From: an uncultured Bacteroides sp.
GTDB taxonomy: Bacteria > Bacteroidota > Bacteroidia > Bacteroidales > Bacteroidaceae
Assembly: GCA_949285025.1 (NCBI GenBank)
Contig: CASDXG010000099.1
Coordinates: 106,724 to 170,723 of the forward strand
Direction of reading: 5' to 3'
DNA: 64,000 nt
Shown: positions 45,080 through 54,546 of the stretch, piece by piece
Layout of the letters: every line of letters starts with the position of its first letter
How positions within the stretch are numbered: position 1 is the stretch's first letter
The notes under the pieces: model-generated
The model's database searches: none
What the model was told of the DNA's origin: nothing
Seen by the model: the letters and a program-made list of their open reading frames with translations, nothing else
Made by a program: the position numbers and the translations under genes

Positions 45080-46627
45080 ATGAAAAATCCCAATAAATGG
45101 CTCGTCACAGCCTCATTGACATTAAGCTTATTAAACTGTCCTATTACGAATCACGCTCAATCCCAATCCGAATCTACAAAATGGCACTGGGACAAAGGAA
45201 CGATTGTTGTAGAAACACCCGAACGGCCGGCCGGGCAGAAAGATGCGATAGGCCTTACAGCTCCAAAACTGGAAGTTGTAAGAGTCGGGTTCGTCGGGCT
45301 CGGAATGCGAGGACCGGGAGCCGTAGAACGTTTCACACATATACCCGGAGTACAAATTGTAGCCCTGTGCGATTATGAAAAAGAACGGGCGGAGGCTTGT
45401 CAGAAATACTTGAAAAACGCCAGTCTCCCAAAGGCCGAAATTTATTCCGGAGAGAACGGCTACAAGAAATTATGCAAACGAAAAGACATTGATTTGGTAT
45501 ACATTGCAACCGACTGGATTCATCATTTTCCCGTAGCAAAATGTGCTTTGGAAAACGGGAAGCATGTGGCTGTAGAAGTTCCTTCGGCAATGAATCTGGA
45601 ACAATGCTGGGAGTTGATCAACCTAAGCGAACAAACCCGTAGACATTGCATGATGCTCGAGAACTGTTGCTACGACTGGTTCGAGATGAATACCCTGAAT
45701 ATGGCACAAAACGGAGTATTCGGCGAAATTATCCGCGCGCAAGGAGCCTATATCCATAACCTTGATGACTTTTGGAATTACTATTGGAAAAACGGAAAAG
45801 ACGATAAACTGGGCTGGCGTTTGCGCTATAACAAAGACAATCGGGGCGACCTTTATGCCACACATGGTTTAGGACCTGTGGCACAAGCTCTCGACATCCA
45901 TCGAGGCGACCGCATGGTTACACTGGTGGCTATGGATACGAAGTCCGTACACGGACGCGAACTTGTGGAACGGGCAACGGGAGAACCTTGTAATAACTTC
46001 CGCAACGGTGACCACACTACCACGCTTATCCGCACAGCTAAAGGGAAAGTAATAGAGATACAACACAACGTGATGAGTCCGCAGCCTTACAATCGCTTAT
46101 ATCAGTTAACAGGAACTAAAGGCTTTGCCAACAAATACCCGATAGAAGGATATGCTGTCAGTTCCGAACAAATAAAATCATCGGGTATACAACCAAGCAT
46201 AGACAATCTCAGCACACACTCTTTTCTTCCGCAAACCGAAGCCAATGCATTAATTGAGAAGTATCAACATCCTATTTTAAAGAAATACGGAGAAATGGCA
46301 AAAGAAGTTGGCGGACATGGAGGTATGGACTTTATTATGGACTGCCGCCTGATTTATTGTCTGCAAAACGGACTACCGCTCGATATTGATGTTTACGATC
46401 TTGCCGAATGGTGTTCTCTTGCTGAGTTAGGAACCTTATCGATGGACAATGGCTGTGCTCCTGTTGCATTCCCCGATTTCACCAGAGGAAATTGGAATAA
46501 AACCAAAGGGTTCCGACATGCCTTTGCCGATGAAGCTGATGAGAATAAGGCAATGGAAGCCGCAAAAAAAGCGACAGCCCGCTTAAAGGAAATCGGCGCA
46601 AAAGAATGGGCAAAAGAGAATGATTAA
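45080..46627 (+). CDS. GH109-type Gfo/Idh/MocA family glycosidase/oxidoreductase, exported
   Basis: 515 residues with a signal peptide (LVTASLTLSLLNCPITNHAQ). The Rossmann dinucleotide site is RVGFVGLGMRGPGAVERF. The stretch DLVYIATDWIHHFPVAKCAL, then HVAVEVPSAMNLEQCWELI and MMLENCCYDWFEM, follow the pattern of GH109 alpha-N-acetylgalactosaminidases, which use bound NAD in an oxidation-elimination mechanism. Such enzymes remove GalNAc from mucin or blood-group glycans. Close relatives in the same fold act as plain dehydrogenases, so GalNAc specificity is inferred. Periplasmic export fits a glycosidase. It stands alone in its strand context. Confidence 0.82.
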   Translation: MKNPNKWLVTASLTLSLLNCPITNHAQSQSESTKWHWDKGTIVVETPERPAGQKDAIGLTAPKLEVVRVGFVGLGMRGPGAVERFTHIPGVQIVALCDYEKERAEACQKYLKNASLPKAEIYSGENGYKKLCKRKDIDLVYIATDWIHHFPVAKCALENGKHVAVEVPSAMNLEQCWELINLSEQTRRHCMMLENCCYDWFEMNTLNMAQNGVFGEIIRAQGAYIHNLDDFWNYYWKNGKDDKLGWRLRYNKDNRGDLYATHGLGPVAQALDIHRGDRMVTLVAMDTKSVHGRELVERATGEPCNNFRNGDHTTTLIRTAKGKVIEIQHNVMSPQPYNRLYQLTGTKGFANKYPIEGYAVSSEQIKSSGIQPSIDNLSTHSFLPQTEANALIEKYQHPILKKYGEMAKEVGGHGGMDFIMDCRLIYCLQNGLPLDIDVYDLAEWCSLAELGTLSMDNGCAPVAFPDFTRGNWNKTKGFRHAFADEADENKAMEAAKKATARLKEIGAKEWAKEND

Positions 46628-46733
46628 ACTAACAAGACATTTATCCCAATAAACCCATAAGAAAATGCTTTAGCATAATCCATAAATAAACAAACGAACT
46701 AGGTATTGTAACAATATAAAATATACATTATAC

Positions 46734-46777
46734 AATAAAAAAAGACTGTTCTGAAATAAAAAACGAAACAGTCTTTA
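46734..46777 (-). terminator. Second inverted repeat downstream of the acyl-CoA ligase gene
   Basis: AAAGACTGTT (46741-46750) pairs with AACAGTCTTT (46768-46777). The T run lies on the minus strand. It may serve the ligase gene as a back-up, and the palindrome may also slow plus-strand transcripts from the GH109-type gene. Confidence 0.55.
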
Positions 46778-46784
46778 AAACAAG

Positions 46785-46822
46785 ACCCGGAGGAGATGCA
46801 AATACATCCCCTCCGGGTTTTC
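46785..46822 (-). terminator. Terminator after the acyl-CoA ligase gene
   Basis: ACCCGGAGG...GATG pairs with CATC...CCTCCGGGT (46785-46818), located 10 bases after the ligase stop codon. A T run is present on the plus side; the minus side continues CTTGTTTT. Confidence 0.75.
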
Positions 46823-46827
46823 AATAA

Positions 46828-48483
46828 TTACCCGTTATCTTTTTCACGGATTTCCACGCGCCGTATCTTTCCGCTAATAGTCTTTGGTAACTCTTCAACG
46901 AATTCAATTACACGAGGATACTTGTAAGGAGCAGTCACTTGTTTCACATGATTCTGCAATTCCTTGATAAGTTCCTCTCCGGCACGTTCCTTATAATCCT
47001 TAGCCAAAACAATGGTAGCCTTTACAACCTGTCCGCGTATTTCATCGGGGACTCCGGTTATTGCACATTCCACCACCGCCGGATGTGTCATCAAGGCACT
47101 TTCCACCTCAAAAGGACCGATACGATAACCGGAACTTTTTATCACATCATCAGCACGGCCTACAAACCAATAATAACCATCTTCGTCACGCCATGCCACA
47201 TCTCCCGTATAATATACATCGTCATGCCATGCTTCATGGGTCAAAACAGGGTCTCGATAATATTCTTTGAACAAGCCAAGCGGCTTACCATTCTTCGTTC
47301 TCACGACAATCTGCCCTTGTTCCCCGTCTTCTGCCGGGCGACCGTCCGGTTTCAACAAGTCAATATCGTATTGAGGATTCGGAACTCCCATACTGCCCGG
47401 CTTGGGTTCCATCCAAGGGAAAGTGGCCAAAGTAAGAGCCGTCTCTGTCTGTCCGAAACCTTCCATTAAGCGAATACCTGTAATTTTTTTGAACGTATCG
47501 TACACCGAATAATTCAACGCTTCGCCCGCCGTAGTACAATATTCCAAAGAAGACAAGTCGTATTTCGACAGATCTTCCCGAATCAAGAAACGGTAAATCG
47601 TAGGAGGAGCACACAAAGATGTAATATGATATTCATGAATTTTCTGAAGGATATCTGCCGGAGTAAACTTTTCATGGTCATAAACAAACACATTCGCACC
47701 GGCAATCATCTGCCCGTAGAGTTTCCCCCATACGGCTTTTCCCCAACCGGTATCGGCAATTGTCAGATGAAGACTGTTCTCGTGTAAATTATGCCAAAAG
47801 CATCCCGTTACAATATGCCCCAACGGATAAGTAAAATCATGAGCCACCATCTTAGGTTCTCCCGTTGTTCCCGATGTAAAATACATCAACGAAATATCAT
47901 CATTGGTATTCGGTTTTTCCGGTTTTACAAAAGCCGGAGCCTCATCCAATCCCTTATGAAAATCGGAAAATCCGTCTTTGTATCCCGGTCCTATGCTAAC
48001 CAATTGCTTCACTGTCGGGGATTCCGGCATTGCATCTGAAATATGTTTCAAAATAATTTCTTCACCGGCAGCCACTATCATCTTTATACCGGCCGCATTG
48101 CAACGGTAAACAATATCCTTTTTTGTCAATAAGTGTGTGGCAGGTATCGCCACAGCTCCCAGTTTATGCAAGGCTATAATGGAAAACCAGAATTCATATC
48201 TTCGCTTAAGTATCAGCATCACTTTATCGCCATGCCCTATTCCCAAACTCTGAAAATATGCAGCAGTACGATCGGTTTCACGTTTCAAATCAGCATAAGT
48301 AAACTGTATATGCATGCCTTTATCGTTGGTCCAAAGTAATGCATTCTTATCCGGCCGCTCATTTGCCCAAGCATCTATTACGTCATATCCGAAATTGAAG
48401 TTCTGTGGGACTTTAACTTTAAAATGTTTTCTGAAATCTTCCTGTGAAGAAAATTCCGTCTGTTCTAAAAATCTTTCTAACAT
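46828..48483 (-). CDS. AMP-forming acyl-CoA synthetase
   Basis: 551 residues of the ANL superfamily: ATP-binding loop YFTSGTTGEPKMVAHDF, the AMP motif LMEGFGQTETALTLATF, the hinge YYTGDVAWRDEDGYYWFVGR and the C-terminal catalytic lysine in PKTISGKIRRVEIR. The length and the pattern resemble the short/medium-chain AcsM-type ligases found in Bacteroides rather than acetyl-CoA synthetase (about 650). Substrate unknown. It is preceded (21 bases) by the HTH-cupin regulator gene on the same strand, which probably controls it. Confidence 0.9.
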   Translation of the reverse strand: MLERFLEQTEFSSQEDFRKHFKVKVPQNFNFGYDVIDAWANERPDKNALLWTNDKGMHIQFTYADLKRETDRTAAYFQSLGIGHGDKVMLILKRRYEFWFSIIALHKLGAVAIPATHLLTKKDIVYRCNAAGIKMIVAAGEEIILKHISDAMPESPTVKQLVSIGPGYKDGFSDFHKGLDEAPAFVKPEKPNTNDDISLMYFTSGTTGEPKMVAHDFTYPLGHIVTGCFWHNLHENSLHLTIADTGWGKAVWGKLYGQMIAGANVFVYDHEKFTPADILQKIHEYHITSLCAPPTIYRFLIREDLSKYDLSSLEYCTTAGEALNYSVYDTFKKITGIRLMEGFGQTETALTLATFPWMEPKPGSMGVPNPQYDIDLLKPDGRPAEDGEQGQIVVRTKNGKPLGLFKEYYRDPVLTHEAWHDDVYYTGDVAWRDEDGYYWFVGRADDVIKSSGYRIGPFEVESALMTHPAVVECAITGVPDEIRGQVVKATIVLAKDYKERAGEELIKELQNHVKQVTAPYKYPRVIEFVEELPKTISGKIRRVEIREKDNG

Positions 48484-48504
48484 ATATTTTACTGTTATCC
48501 GTAT

Positions 48505-49062
48505 TTATTGCATGATAATGGCTAAAAACTTCACGGTCTTTCCGTCAAGCGCTTTCATTCCATGAGGCAGAGAAGAATCGAAATAAAGACTGTCTCCCGG
48601 ATTCAGCACCAAATCTTTCCCGTTTATACTCAACAGCAACCGACCTTCTATCACCAAATTAAACTCCTGTCCCTCATGTGTATTATAATACAATGGAGTA
48701 TCCTCCGACTTTGGCTCCACTGTTACAATAAACGGATCGGCTTTCCGATGACGAAAACCTGAGGCCAATGATTCATATTTATACGCCTTTGTCCTTTCAA
48801 CAGAAATACCGGTTCCTTTCCGTGTCAAGAAATATGCACTCATTTTAGGCTCTTCGCCAAACATCAGCACGTCAAGAGGTATATCAAATCTCGTTGCAAT
48901 CCGCGATAATGTACTCACAGAAATGTCACTTTCTCCGGATTCCATCAAGCTGTATTCTTCTACACTTAAATGACATGCTTCCGCCATTTCTTCCAAACTA
49001 AGGTCCAAAGCATCACGCAACCCGCGCACCCGCTCTCCTATTTGTCTGATCTGTTCATCCAT
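48505..49062 (-). CDS. HTH-cupin transcriptional regulator (XRE family)
   Basis: 185 residues from ATG 49062. Residues about 5-65 form an XRE helix-turn-helix (LSLEEMAEACHLSVEEYSLM) and about 110-185 a cupin (YNTHEGQEFNLVIEGRLLL and LNPGDSLYFDSSLPHGM). Such proteins sense a small ligand in the cupin pocket. The longer frame to 49218 extends past the -7 element (49083-49090) and was rejected; ATG 49071 is an equally possible start. It shares the strand with the acyl-CoA ligase gene directly downstream and is divergent from the HAD phosphatase gene, so it may regulate both. Confidence 0.88.
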   Translation of the reverse strand: MDEQIRQIGERVRGLRDALDLSLEEMAEACHLSVEEYSLMESGESDISVSTLSRIATRFDIPLDVLMFGEEPKMSAYFLTRKGTGISVERTKAYKYESLASGFRHRKADPFIVTVEPKSEDTPLYYNTHEGQEFNLVIEGRLLLSINGKDLVLNPGDSLYFDSSLPHGMKALDGKTVKFLAIIMQ

Positions 49063-49082
49063 AATTATCATTTTTGTTCGTC

Positions 49083-49090
49083 CAAAAATA
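49083..49090 (-). promoter_or_regulatory. -7 promoter element of the HTH-cupin/acyl-CoA ligase operon
   Basis: TATTTTTG on the minus strand. Transcription would start around 49075, just before the ATG codons at 49071 and 49062. Confidence 0.6.
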
Positions 49091-49202
49091 CAAAAGATTT
49101 GAAATGCGACGCCTGAAATCAGAAAATTTTTCAGGAAGTTTTTTTCAAAAACCGGAAATATTTCTATCCAAACAGCCCGATGTTTTATCAAAAAGATTTC
49201 AT

Positions 49203-49210
49203 TACCTTTG
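49203..49210 (+). promoter_or_regulatory. -7 promoter element of the HAD phosphatase gene
   Basis: TACCTTTG. The in-frame TTG at 49208 lies inside it and so is not a start. Confidence 0.6.
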
Positions 49211-49234
49211 TCGGACAATCAAAAAGACAAATCC

Positions 49235-50017
49235 ATGATAAAGGCTGTTTTTTTCGACATCGACGGGACTCTTGTTTCCTTTAACACACATACAATCCCT
49301 CAATCTACACGTAAAGCACTCGACATGCTGAAGGAAAAAGGCATAAAAATCTTTATTGCAACCGGCAGACCCAAACATTTAATGGAAAATGCGATCGGCA
49401 ATATTCAATTCGACGGGTACATTACATTAAACGGAGCTCACTGTTTCACTGCAGACCATCAGGACATATATAAAAAATGTATTCCGCAAGATGACATAAA
49501 AAGGCTGATTGCATATATCGGGAAACATCCGGAACATGCATTCGTTTTCGTACAGGAAAACACATGGTTCATCACAAACATAACCGAATCCGTTAAAGAA
49601 GTTTCAAAGATGGTAGAGGTTGAAATACCGGAAGTATTCCCGGCCGAACATGCAAAAGACAAAGAAATTTTACAAGTCATGGGATACTTCGGAGAAGAAC
49701 ACAATAATGAAATCTTCAAATCCGTCCTCAAGCATTGTACACCGATGCGATGGTTCCCTTTGTTTACCGACATTATTGCCAAAGGCACAAGCAAAAGCAT
49801 GGGCATTGACCGCATATTGGCCTATTACAACATCGACTTAAAAGACACAATTGCTTTCGGTGATGGAGGAAACGATATTCCGATGCTACAACATGCAGGC
49901 ACAGGCATCGCAATGGGAAATGCAGCAAAATCCGTACAGGATGCCGCCGATTATGTCACATCAACAGTGGATGAGGATGGAATTTTACGCGCACTACAAC
50001 ATTTCAACATATTATAA
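49235..50017 (+). CDS. Cof-type HAD-IIB family phosphatase
   Basis: 260 residues from ATG 49235, since the longer frame begins in the promoter. HAD motif I is FFDIDGTLVSF, motif II FIATGRPK, and motif IV GDGGNDIPMLQHAGTGIAMGNA. The C2 cap between motifs is typical of Cof/YidA enzymes that dephosphorylate sugar phosphates or cofactors such as PLP and FMN. Specificity cannot be predicted. It is divergent from the HTH-cupin gene. Confidence 0.92.
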   Translation: MIKAVFFDIDGTLVSFNTHTIPQSTRKALDMLKEKGIKIFIATGRPKHLMENAIGNIQFDGYITLNGAHCFTADHQDIYKKCIPQDDIKRLIAYIGKHPEHAFVFVQENTWFITNITESVKEVSKMVEVEIPEVFPAEHAKDKEILQVMGYFGEEHNNEIFKSVLKHCTPMRWFPLFTDIIAKGTSKSMGIDRILAYYNIDLKDTIAFGDGGNDIPMLQHAGTGIAMGNAAKSVQDAADYVTSTVDEDGILRALQHFNIL

Positions 50018-50081
50018 CCGACAGACATCCGAAACATCATCCGCCACCTTTATTCACATTTTTTAAAGCACACAGCGAAAA

Positions 50082-50103
50082 AATATTCATTTAAATGCAT
50101 ATT
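50082..50103 (+). promoter_or_regulatory. 22-base near-perfect palindrome upstream of argR, candidate ArgR operator
   Basis: The left half AATATTCATTT and right half AAATGCATATT match as an inverted repeat in ten of eleven positions. It lies 17-38 bases before the -7 element of argR (TAAATTTG, 50120-50127), covering the -33 region, a natural place for autorepression. The half-sites resemble ARG-box words (TGAAT/ATTCA) but with the opposite orientation, so assignment to ArgR is inferred. Confidence 0.45.
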
Positions 50104-50119
50104 ATTCCGAAATACTCCG

Positions 50120-50127
50120 TAAATTTG
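50120..50127 (+). promoter_or_regulatory. -7 promoter element of the arginine operon
   Basis: TAAATTTG, 27 bases before the argR start codon; no good -33 box, which suits a regulated promoter. Confidence 0.6.
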
Positions 50128-50153
50128 CACAGTCAAAAGGAATATTTATACGT

Positions 50154-50636
50154 ATGGATGCAAAAAAAAATCGATTAGACGCGATAAAGATTATCATATC
50201 AAGCAAGGAAATCAGCAATCAAGGAGAGTTATTGCAACTACTCTCTGACGAAGGTTTTCAGCTGACACAAGCCACACTTTCCCGCGACTTAAAGCAGCTG
50301 AAAGTTGCAAAAGCAGCCGGAATAAATGGAAATTATGTTTATGTTTTGCCCAATAACACAATGTATAAACGGGTCACAGACACACATTCCACCACAGAAA
50401 TGCTGCGGCATAACGGATTTATATCTATCGATTTCTCGGGGAATATTGCCGTAATAAAGACAAAACCCGGATATGCCAGCAGTCTTGCTTACGACATCGA
50501 CAATAATCTATTCGCGGAAATTATAGGAACCATTGCCGGAGACGACACAATCATGCTGATTATGCGTGAAGGATGCACACATGAAAACCTGAAAAAATCG
50601 CTTTCACATATTATACCGAACATAAATCAATTATAA
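50154..50636 (+). CDS. argR: Arginine repressor ArgR
   Basis: 160 residues. The N-terminal winged helix includes SKEISNQGELLQLLSDEGF and TQATLSRDLKQLKV. The C-terminal oligomerisation and arginine-binding domain ends with EIIGTIAGDDTIMLIMR, holding the GTIAGDDT loop that binds arginine. It is the first gene of argR-GNAT-argG-argC-argD-proC and probably controls this operon. Confidence 0.96.
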   Translation: MDAKKNRLDAIKIIISSKEISNQGELLQLLSDEGFQLTQATLSRDLKQLKVAKAAGINGNYVYVLPNNTMYKRVTDTHSTTEMLRHNGFISIDFSGNIAVIKTKPGYASSLAYDIDNNLFAEIIGTIAGDDTIMLIMREGCTHENLKKSLSHIIPNINQL

Positions 50637-50653
50637 AAATAGGAACAAAAACT

Positions 50654-51220
50654 ATGGACAATAAACAAATCGATGTCATGGTAGCTGATGCCTCACACGA
50701 GGTATATGTAGACACCATTCTAGATACTATACGGGAAGCCGCAAAAGTACGCGGCACAGGTATCGCCGAACGTACACATGAATACGTGGCAACAAAGATG
50801 AAAGAAGGAAAAGCAATTATAGCTTTATGCGGAACTGATTTCGCCGGATTCACATACATCGAGTCTTGGGGAAACAAACAATATGTCGCAACCTCAGGTT
50901 TGATTGTTCACCCCAAATATCGCGGTCTCGGCTTAGCCAAAAGAATCAAACATGCATCTTTCACCTTAGCACGGCTCCGATGGCCGAAAGCCAAGATATT
51001 CAGTCTCACATCCGGAGCTGCAGTCATGAAAATGAATACCGAACTTGGATATGTTCCTGTCACATTCAATGAACTCACCGACGATGAATCGTTCTGGAAA
51101 GGCTGCGAAGGATGCATCAACCACGAAATATTAGTGGCAAAAAAACGCAAATTCTGCATCTGCACTGCCATGCTTTACGATCCGGCATTGCACTTGGATG
51201 ACAAGACTTCTAATTTCTGA
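50654..51220 (+). CDS. GNAT acyltransferase, candidate N-acylglutamate synthase
   Basis: 188 residues with the GNAT acyl-CoA-binding motif in VHPKYRGLGLAKRIKHASFT and the beta4 strand VATSGLIV. It lies between argR and argG (17 and 27 bases). The cluster lacks argA or argJ, so this enzyme is the best candidate for the first step, acylation of glutamate. In Bacteroides the intermediates are thought to be N-succinylated, and I recall that a homologous gene in B. thetaiotaomicron was linked to arginine synthesis by mutant phenotypes, though I cannot check this. The donor (succinyl- or acetyl-CoA) is open. Confidence 0.75.
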   Translation: MDNKQIDVMVADASHEVYVDTILDTIREAAKVRGTGIAERTHEYVATKMKEGKAIIALCGTDFAGFTYIESWGNKQYVATSGLIVHPKYRGLGLAKRIKHASFTLARLRWPKAKIFSLTSGAAVMKMNTELGYVPVTFNELTDDESFWKGCEGCINHEILVAKKRKFCICTAMLYDPALHLDDKTSNF

Positions 51221-51247
51221 TTAAACAACTTTTAAAGATATTTCATT

Positions 51248-52456
51248 ATGGGAGAAAAGAAAAAAGTAGTCGTTGCTTTCAGCGGCGGGTTGGATACATC
51301 GTTCACCGTTATGTATTTAGCCAAAGAAAAAGGTTATGAAGTATATGCTGCATGCGCCAATACAGGCGGATTCAGTCCGGAACAACTGAAACAAAACGAA
51401 GAAAATGCATACAAACTCGGAGCCGTAAAATATATAACCTTAGACGTAACACAAGAATATTACGACAAGAGCTTGAAATATATGATTTTCGGCAACGTGT
51501 TGCGAAACGGCACTTATCCCATTTCTGTAAGTTCGGAACGCATTTTTCAGGCACTGGCCATAGCACGTTATGCCAATGAAATCGGTGCACATGCCATCGC
51601 ACACGGTTCAACCGGAGCCGGAAACGACCAGGTTCGTTTCGACATGACGTTCCTTGTCATGGCTCCGAACGTAGAAATTATCACATTAACCCGCGACTTG
51701 GCACTCAGCCGTGAGTATGAAATCAACTATTTAAAAGAACATGGCTTTGAGGCCGACTTTACGAAACTTAAATATTCTTATAATGTCGGTATTTGGGGAA
51801 CCTCAATCTGCGGAGGAGAAATCTTAGACTCTACACAAGGACTTCCCGAAAGTGCCTATCTGAAACAGATAAAAAAATCGGGAAGCGAACAATTGAAACT
51901 GAAATTCCAAAAAGGCGAACTGCATGCCGTAAACGGAGAAGTTTACGAAGATAAAATTAAAGCAATACAAAAAGTCGAGGAAATCGGCGCAGCATACGGT
52001 ATCGGACGTGATATGCATGTAGGAGATACAATCATAGGAATCAAGGGACGTGTAGGATTTGAAGCCGCCGCACCGATGCTGATAATAGGAGCCCATAAAT
52101 TTTTGGAGAAATATACGCTAAGCAAATGGCAACAATATTGGAAAGATCAGGTAGCTAACTGGTACGGAATGTTCCTGCACGAAAGCCAATATTTGGAACC
52201 GGTCATGAGAGATATCGAGGCAATGCTTCTAAGCTCCCAAAGAAATGTAAACGGAACCGCTATTCTTGAACTTCGTCCTTACTCATTCTCTACAGTAGGA
52301 GTCGACTCTAAAGATGACCTCGTAAAGAATAAATTCGGAGAATATGGCGAAATGCAGAAAGGATGGACTGCCGAAGATGCAAAAGGTTTTATCAAAGTCC
52401 TTTCCACTCCGCTACGCGCTTATTATGCAAATCATAAAGACGAAGAGAACGTATGA
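51248..52456 (+). CDS. argG: Argininosuccinate synthase
   Basis: 402 residues. The ATP pyrophosphatase P-loop is VVAFSGGLDTSFT, and GSTGAGNDQVRFDM is the citrulline/aspartate-binding block. It ligates citrulline and aspartate. Its stop overlaps the argC start (ATGA at 52453-52456), showing translational coupling. Confidence 0.96.
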   Translation: MGEKKKVVVAFSGGLDTSFTVMYLAKEKGYEVYAACANTGGFSPEQLKQNEENAYKLGAVKYITLDVTQEYYDKSLKYMIFGNVLRNGTYPISVSSERIFQALAIARYANEIGAHAIAHGSTGAGNDQVRFDMTFLVMAPNVEIITLTRDLALSREYEINYLKEHGFEADFTKLKYSYNVGIWGTSICGGEILDSTQGLPESAYLKQIKKSGSEQLKLKFQKGELHAVNGEVYEDKIKAIQKVEEIGAAYGIGRDMHVGDTIIGIKGRVGFEAAAPMLIIGAHKFLEKYTLSKWQQYWKDQVANWYGMFLHESQYLEPVMRDIEAMLLSSQRNVNGTAILELRPYSFSTVGVDSKDDLVKNKFGEYGEMQKGWTAEDAKGFIKVLSTPLRAYYANHKDEENV

Positions 52457-53421
52457 TAAGAGTCGGAATAATAGGAGGTGCCGGATATACAGCCGGTGAA
52501 TTACTGCGGCTGCTCATAAACCATCCGGAAGTAGTGATTAAATTCGTAAACAGCACCAGTAACGCAGGCAATAAAATAACAGACGTACACGAAGGCTTAT
52601 ATGGAGAGACCGAACTTGTTTTTACAGACTCTCTCCCGCTTGACACGATAGACGTCTTATTCTTCTGTACTGCTCACGGAGATACAAAAAAGTTTTTGGA
52701 AAGTCACTCCATCCCGGAAGATTTGAAAATCATCGATCTTTCTATGGATTATCGCATAAAAAGCGACAGTCATGACTTCGTATACGGCTTGCCGGAGTTA
52801 AACAGGCGAGTAATTTGTCACAGCAAACATATTGCAAATCCCGGCTGCTTCGCCACCTGCATCCAGTTAGGATTATTGCCACTGGCAAAACATCTGATGC
52901 TAAATGATGACATCTTTGTCAATGCAATTACCGGTAGTACCGGTGCAGGCGTAAAACCGGCTGCCAGTACACATTTCAGTTGGCGGAACAACAACATAAG
53001 CATCTACAAGCCATTTACCCATCAACATGTGCCAGAGATCAAGCAATCACTAAAGCAACTTCAGAACAGTTTTGAATCGGAAATCGATTTCATCCCATAC
53101 AGAGGAGACTTCGCACGAGGCATTTTTGCCACAATCATTGTGAAAACCAAAGTAGAGCTGCCGGAAATTGTCAAGATGTACGAAGATTATTATGCTAAAG
53201 ATTCCTTTGTACACATTGTAGAAAACAGCATCGATTTAAAACAAGTTGTCAATACAAACAAATGTTTGTTGCATTTAGAGAAACACGGAAATAAGCTGCT
53301 CATCGTATCATGCATTGATAATCTGCTGAAAGGAGCGAGCGGACAGGCCGTACACAATATGAATTTAATGTTCAACCTTGAAGAAACAGTTGGGCTCAAA
53401 CTGAAACCTTCTGCCTTCTAA
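52453..53421 (+). CDS. argC: N-acyl-gamma-glutamyl-phosphate reductase
   Basis: 322 residues. The NADP-binding site is IGGAGYTAGELLRLL and the catalytic cysteine lies in ANPGCFATCIQLGLLPL; GSTGAGVKP follows. It reduces N-acylglutamyl phosphate to the semialdehyde. In this lineage the acyl group may be succinyl. Length fits the short ArgC form. Confidence 0.95.
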   Translation: MIRVGIIGGAGYTAGELLRLLINHPEVVIKFVNSTSNAGNKITDVHEGLYGETELVFTDSLPLDTIDVLFFCTAHGDTKKFLESHSIPEDLKIIDLSMDYRIKSDSHDFVYGLPELNRRVICHSKHIANPGCFATCIQLGLLPLAKHLMLNDDIFVNAITGSTGAGVKPAASTHFSWRNNNISIYKPFTHQHVPEIKQSLKQLQNSFESEIDFIPYRGDFARGIFATIIVKTKVELPEIVKMYEDYYAKDSFVHIVENSIDLKQVVNTNKCLLHLEKHGNKLLIVSCIDNLLKGASGQAVHNMNLMFNLEETVGLKLKPSAF

Positions 53422-53432
53422 TATTATATGTT

Positions 53433-54540
53433 ATGAAACTATTCGATGTATTCCCCTTATTCGATGTTAATATCGTTCAGGGAAAAGGATGCCACGTATG
53501 GGATGAAAAAGGACAAGAATACCTTGATCTTTATGGAGGTCATGCCGTTATTTCTATCGGACACTCCAACCCGCATTACGTGGAAATGATCAGCAAACAA
53601 GTTGCGAAATTGGGATTTTACTCCAATTCAGTCATCAACAAACTGCAACAAGGTGTGGCAGACCGATTAGGAGAAATCTGCGGATACGACGATTATCAGC
53701 TGTTTCTTATCAATTCCGGAGCAGAAGCCAATGAGAATGCACTGAAACTTGCCTCGTTTTATAACGGGCGGACACGGGTCATTTCATTCTCTAAAGCTTT
53801 TCACGGACGTACATCTTTGGCCGTAGAGGCTACCAACAATCCGAAAATCACGGCTCCCATCAATGCCAACAACCATGTAACTTTCCTGCCTCTAAACGAT
53901 ATAGAAACAGTAAAAAAAGAATTAGATAAAGGTGATGTATGCGCCGTTATCATTGAAGGGATTCAGGGTGTAGGCGGTATTCAACTCCCTACCACTGAGT
54001 TTATGCAAGCAATTCGTCAAGCATGCGATGAGACAAACACTGTACTGATTTTAGATGAGATACAATCCGGATATGGAAGAAGCGGCAAATTCTTCGCACA
54101 CCAATATAACGGAATTCGTCCGGACATCATCTCTATGGCAAAAGGCATTGGAAACGGATTCCCGATGGGCGGCATTCTGATAAGTCCGAAATTTACACCT
54201 GTATACGGACAACTGGGCACAACGTTCGGTGGAAACCATCTGGCTTGCGCTGCAGCCATTGCCGTACTGGATGTCATGAAAGCAGAAAACCTTGTGGAAA
54301 ATGCCGCAACAGTAGGAAAATACTTACTTGAACAACTCAAAACATTTAAAGAAATCAAAGAAGTACGCGGACGGGGATTGATGATCGGACTGGAGTTTGA
54401 AACACCCGTCAAAGAGCTTCGAAGTAAAAGTATTTACCGGTATAAGCGGAACAAATGTAATCCGTTTGCTTCCTCCTCTTTGTCTGAGCCAACAAGAAGC
54501 GGACATATTCCTCGAGAAACTTCAACATGCTTTAAAATAA
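53433..54540 (+). pseudogene. argD: Acylornithine aminotransferase ArgD, frameshifted near the 3' end
   Basis: Through codon about 332 this is a normal class III aminotransferase: FLINSGAEANENALKLA, VLILDEIQSGYGRSG and the PLP lysine in MAKGIGNGFPMGG. After KELRSK (about 54427) the frame changes to SIYRYKRNK and continues as a basic, low-complexity tail to 54629. In the +1 frame from 54430 the expected C-terminus appears intact (VFTGISGTNVIRLLPPL through a TAA at 54538-54540). Comparison with the usual family sequence suggests that about 17 bases (around five or six residues between RSK and VFTG) were lost at the AAAA run. The protein as encoded (398 residues) loses conserved C-terminal residues and overlaps the terminator and the proC start. 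Deletion or sequence error. Confidence 0.85.
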
Positions 54541-54546
54541 AAAAGA

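Noticed and set aside
46741-46777. Inverted repeat as the end of a mobile element
   Set aside because: It is a single hairpin with a T run and no matching copy elsewhere in the window, so a terminator is the simpler reading.
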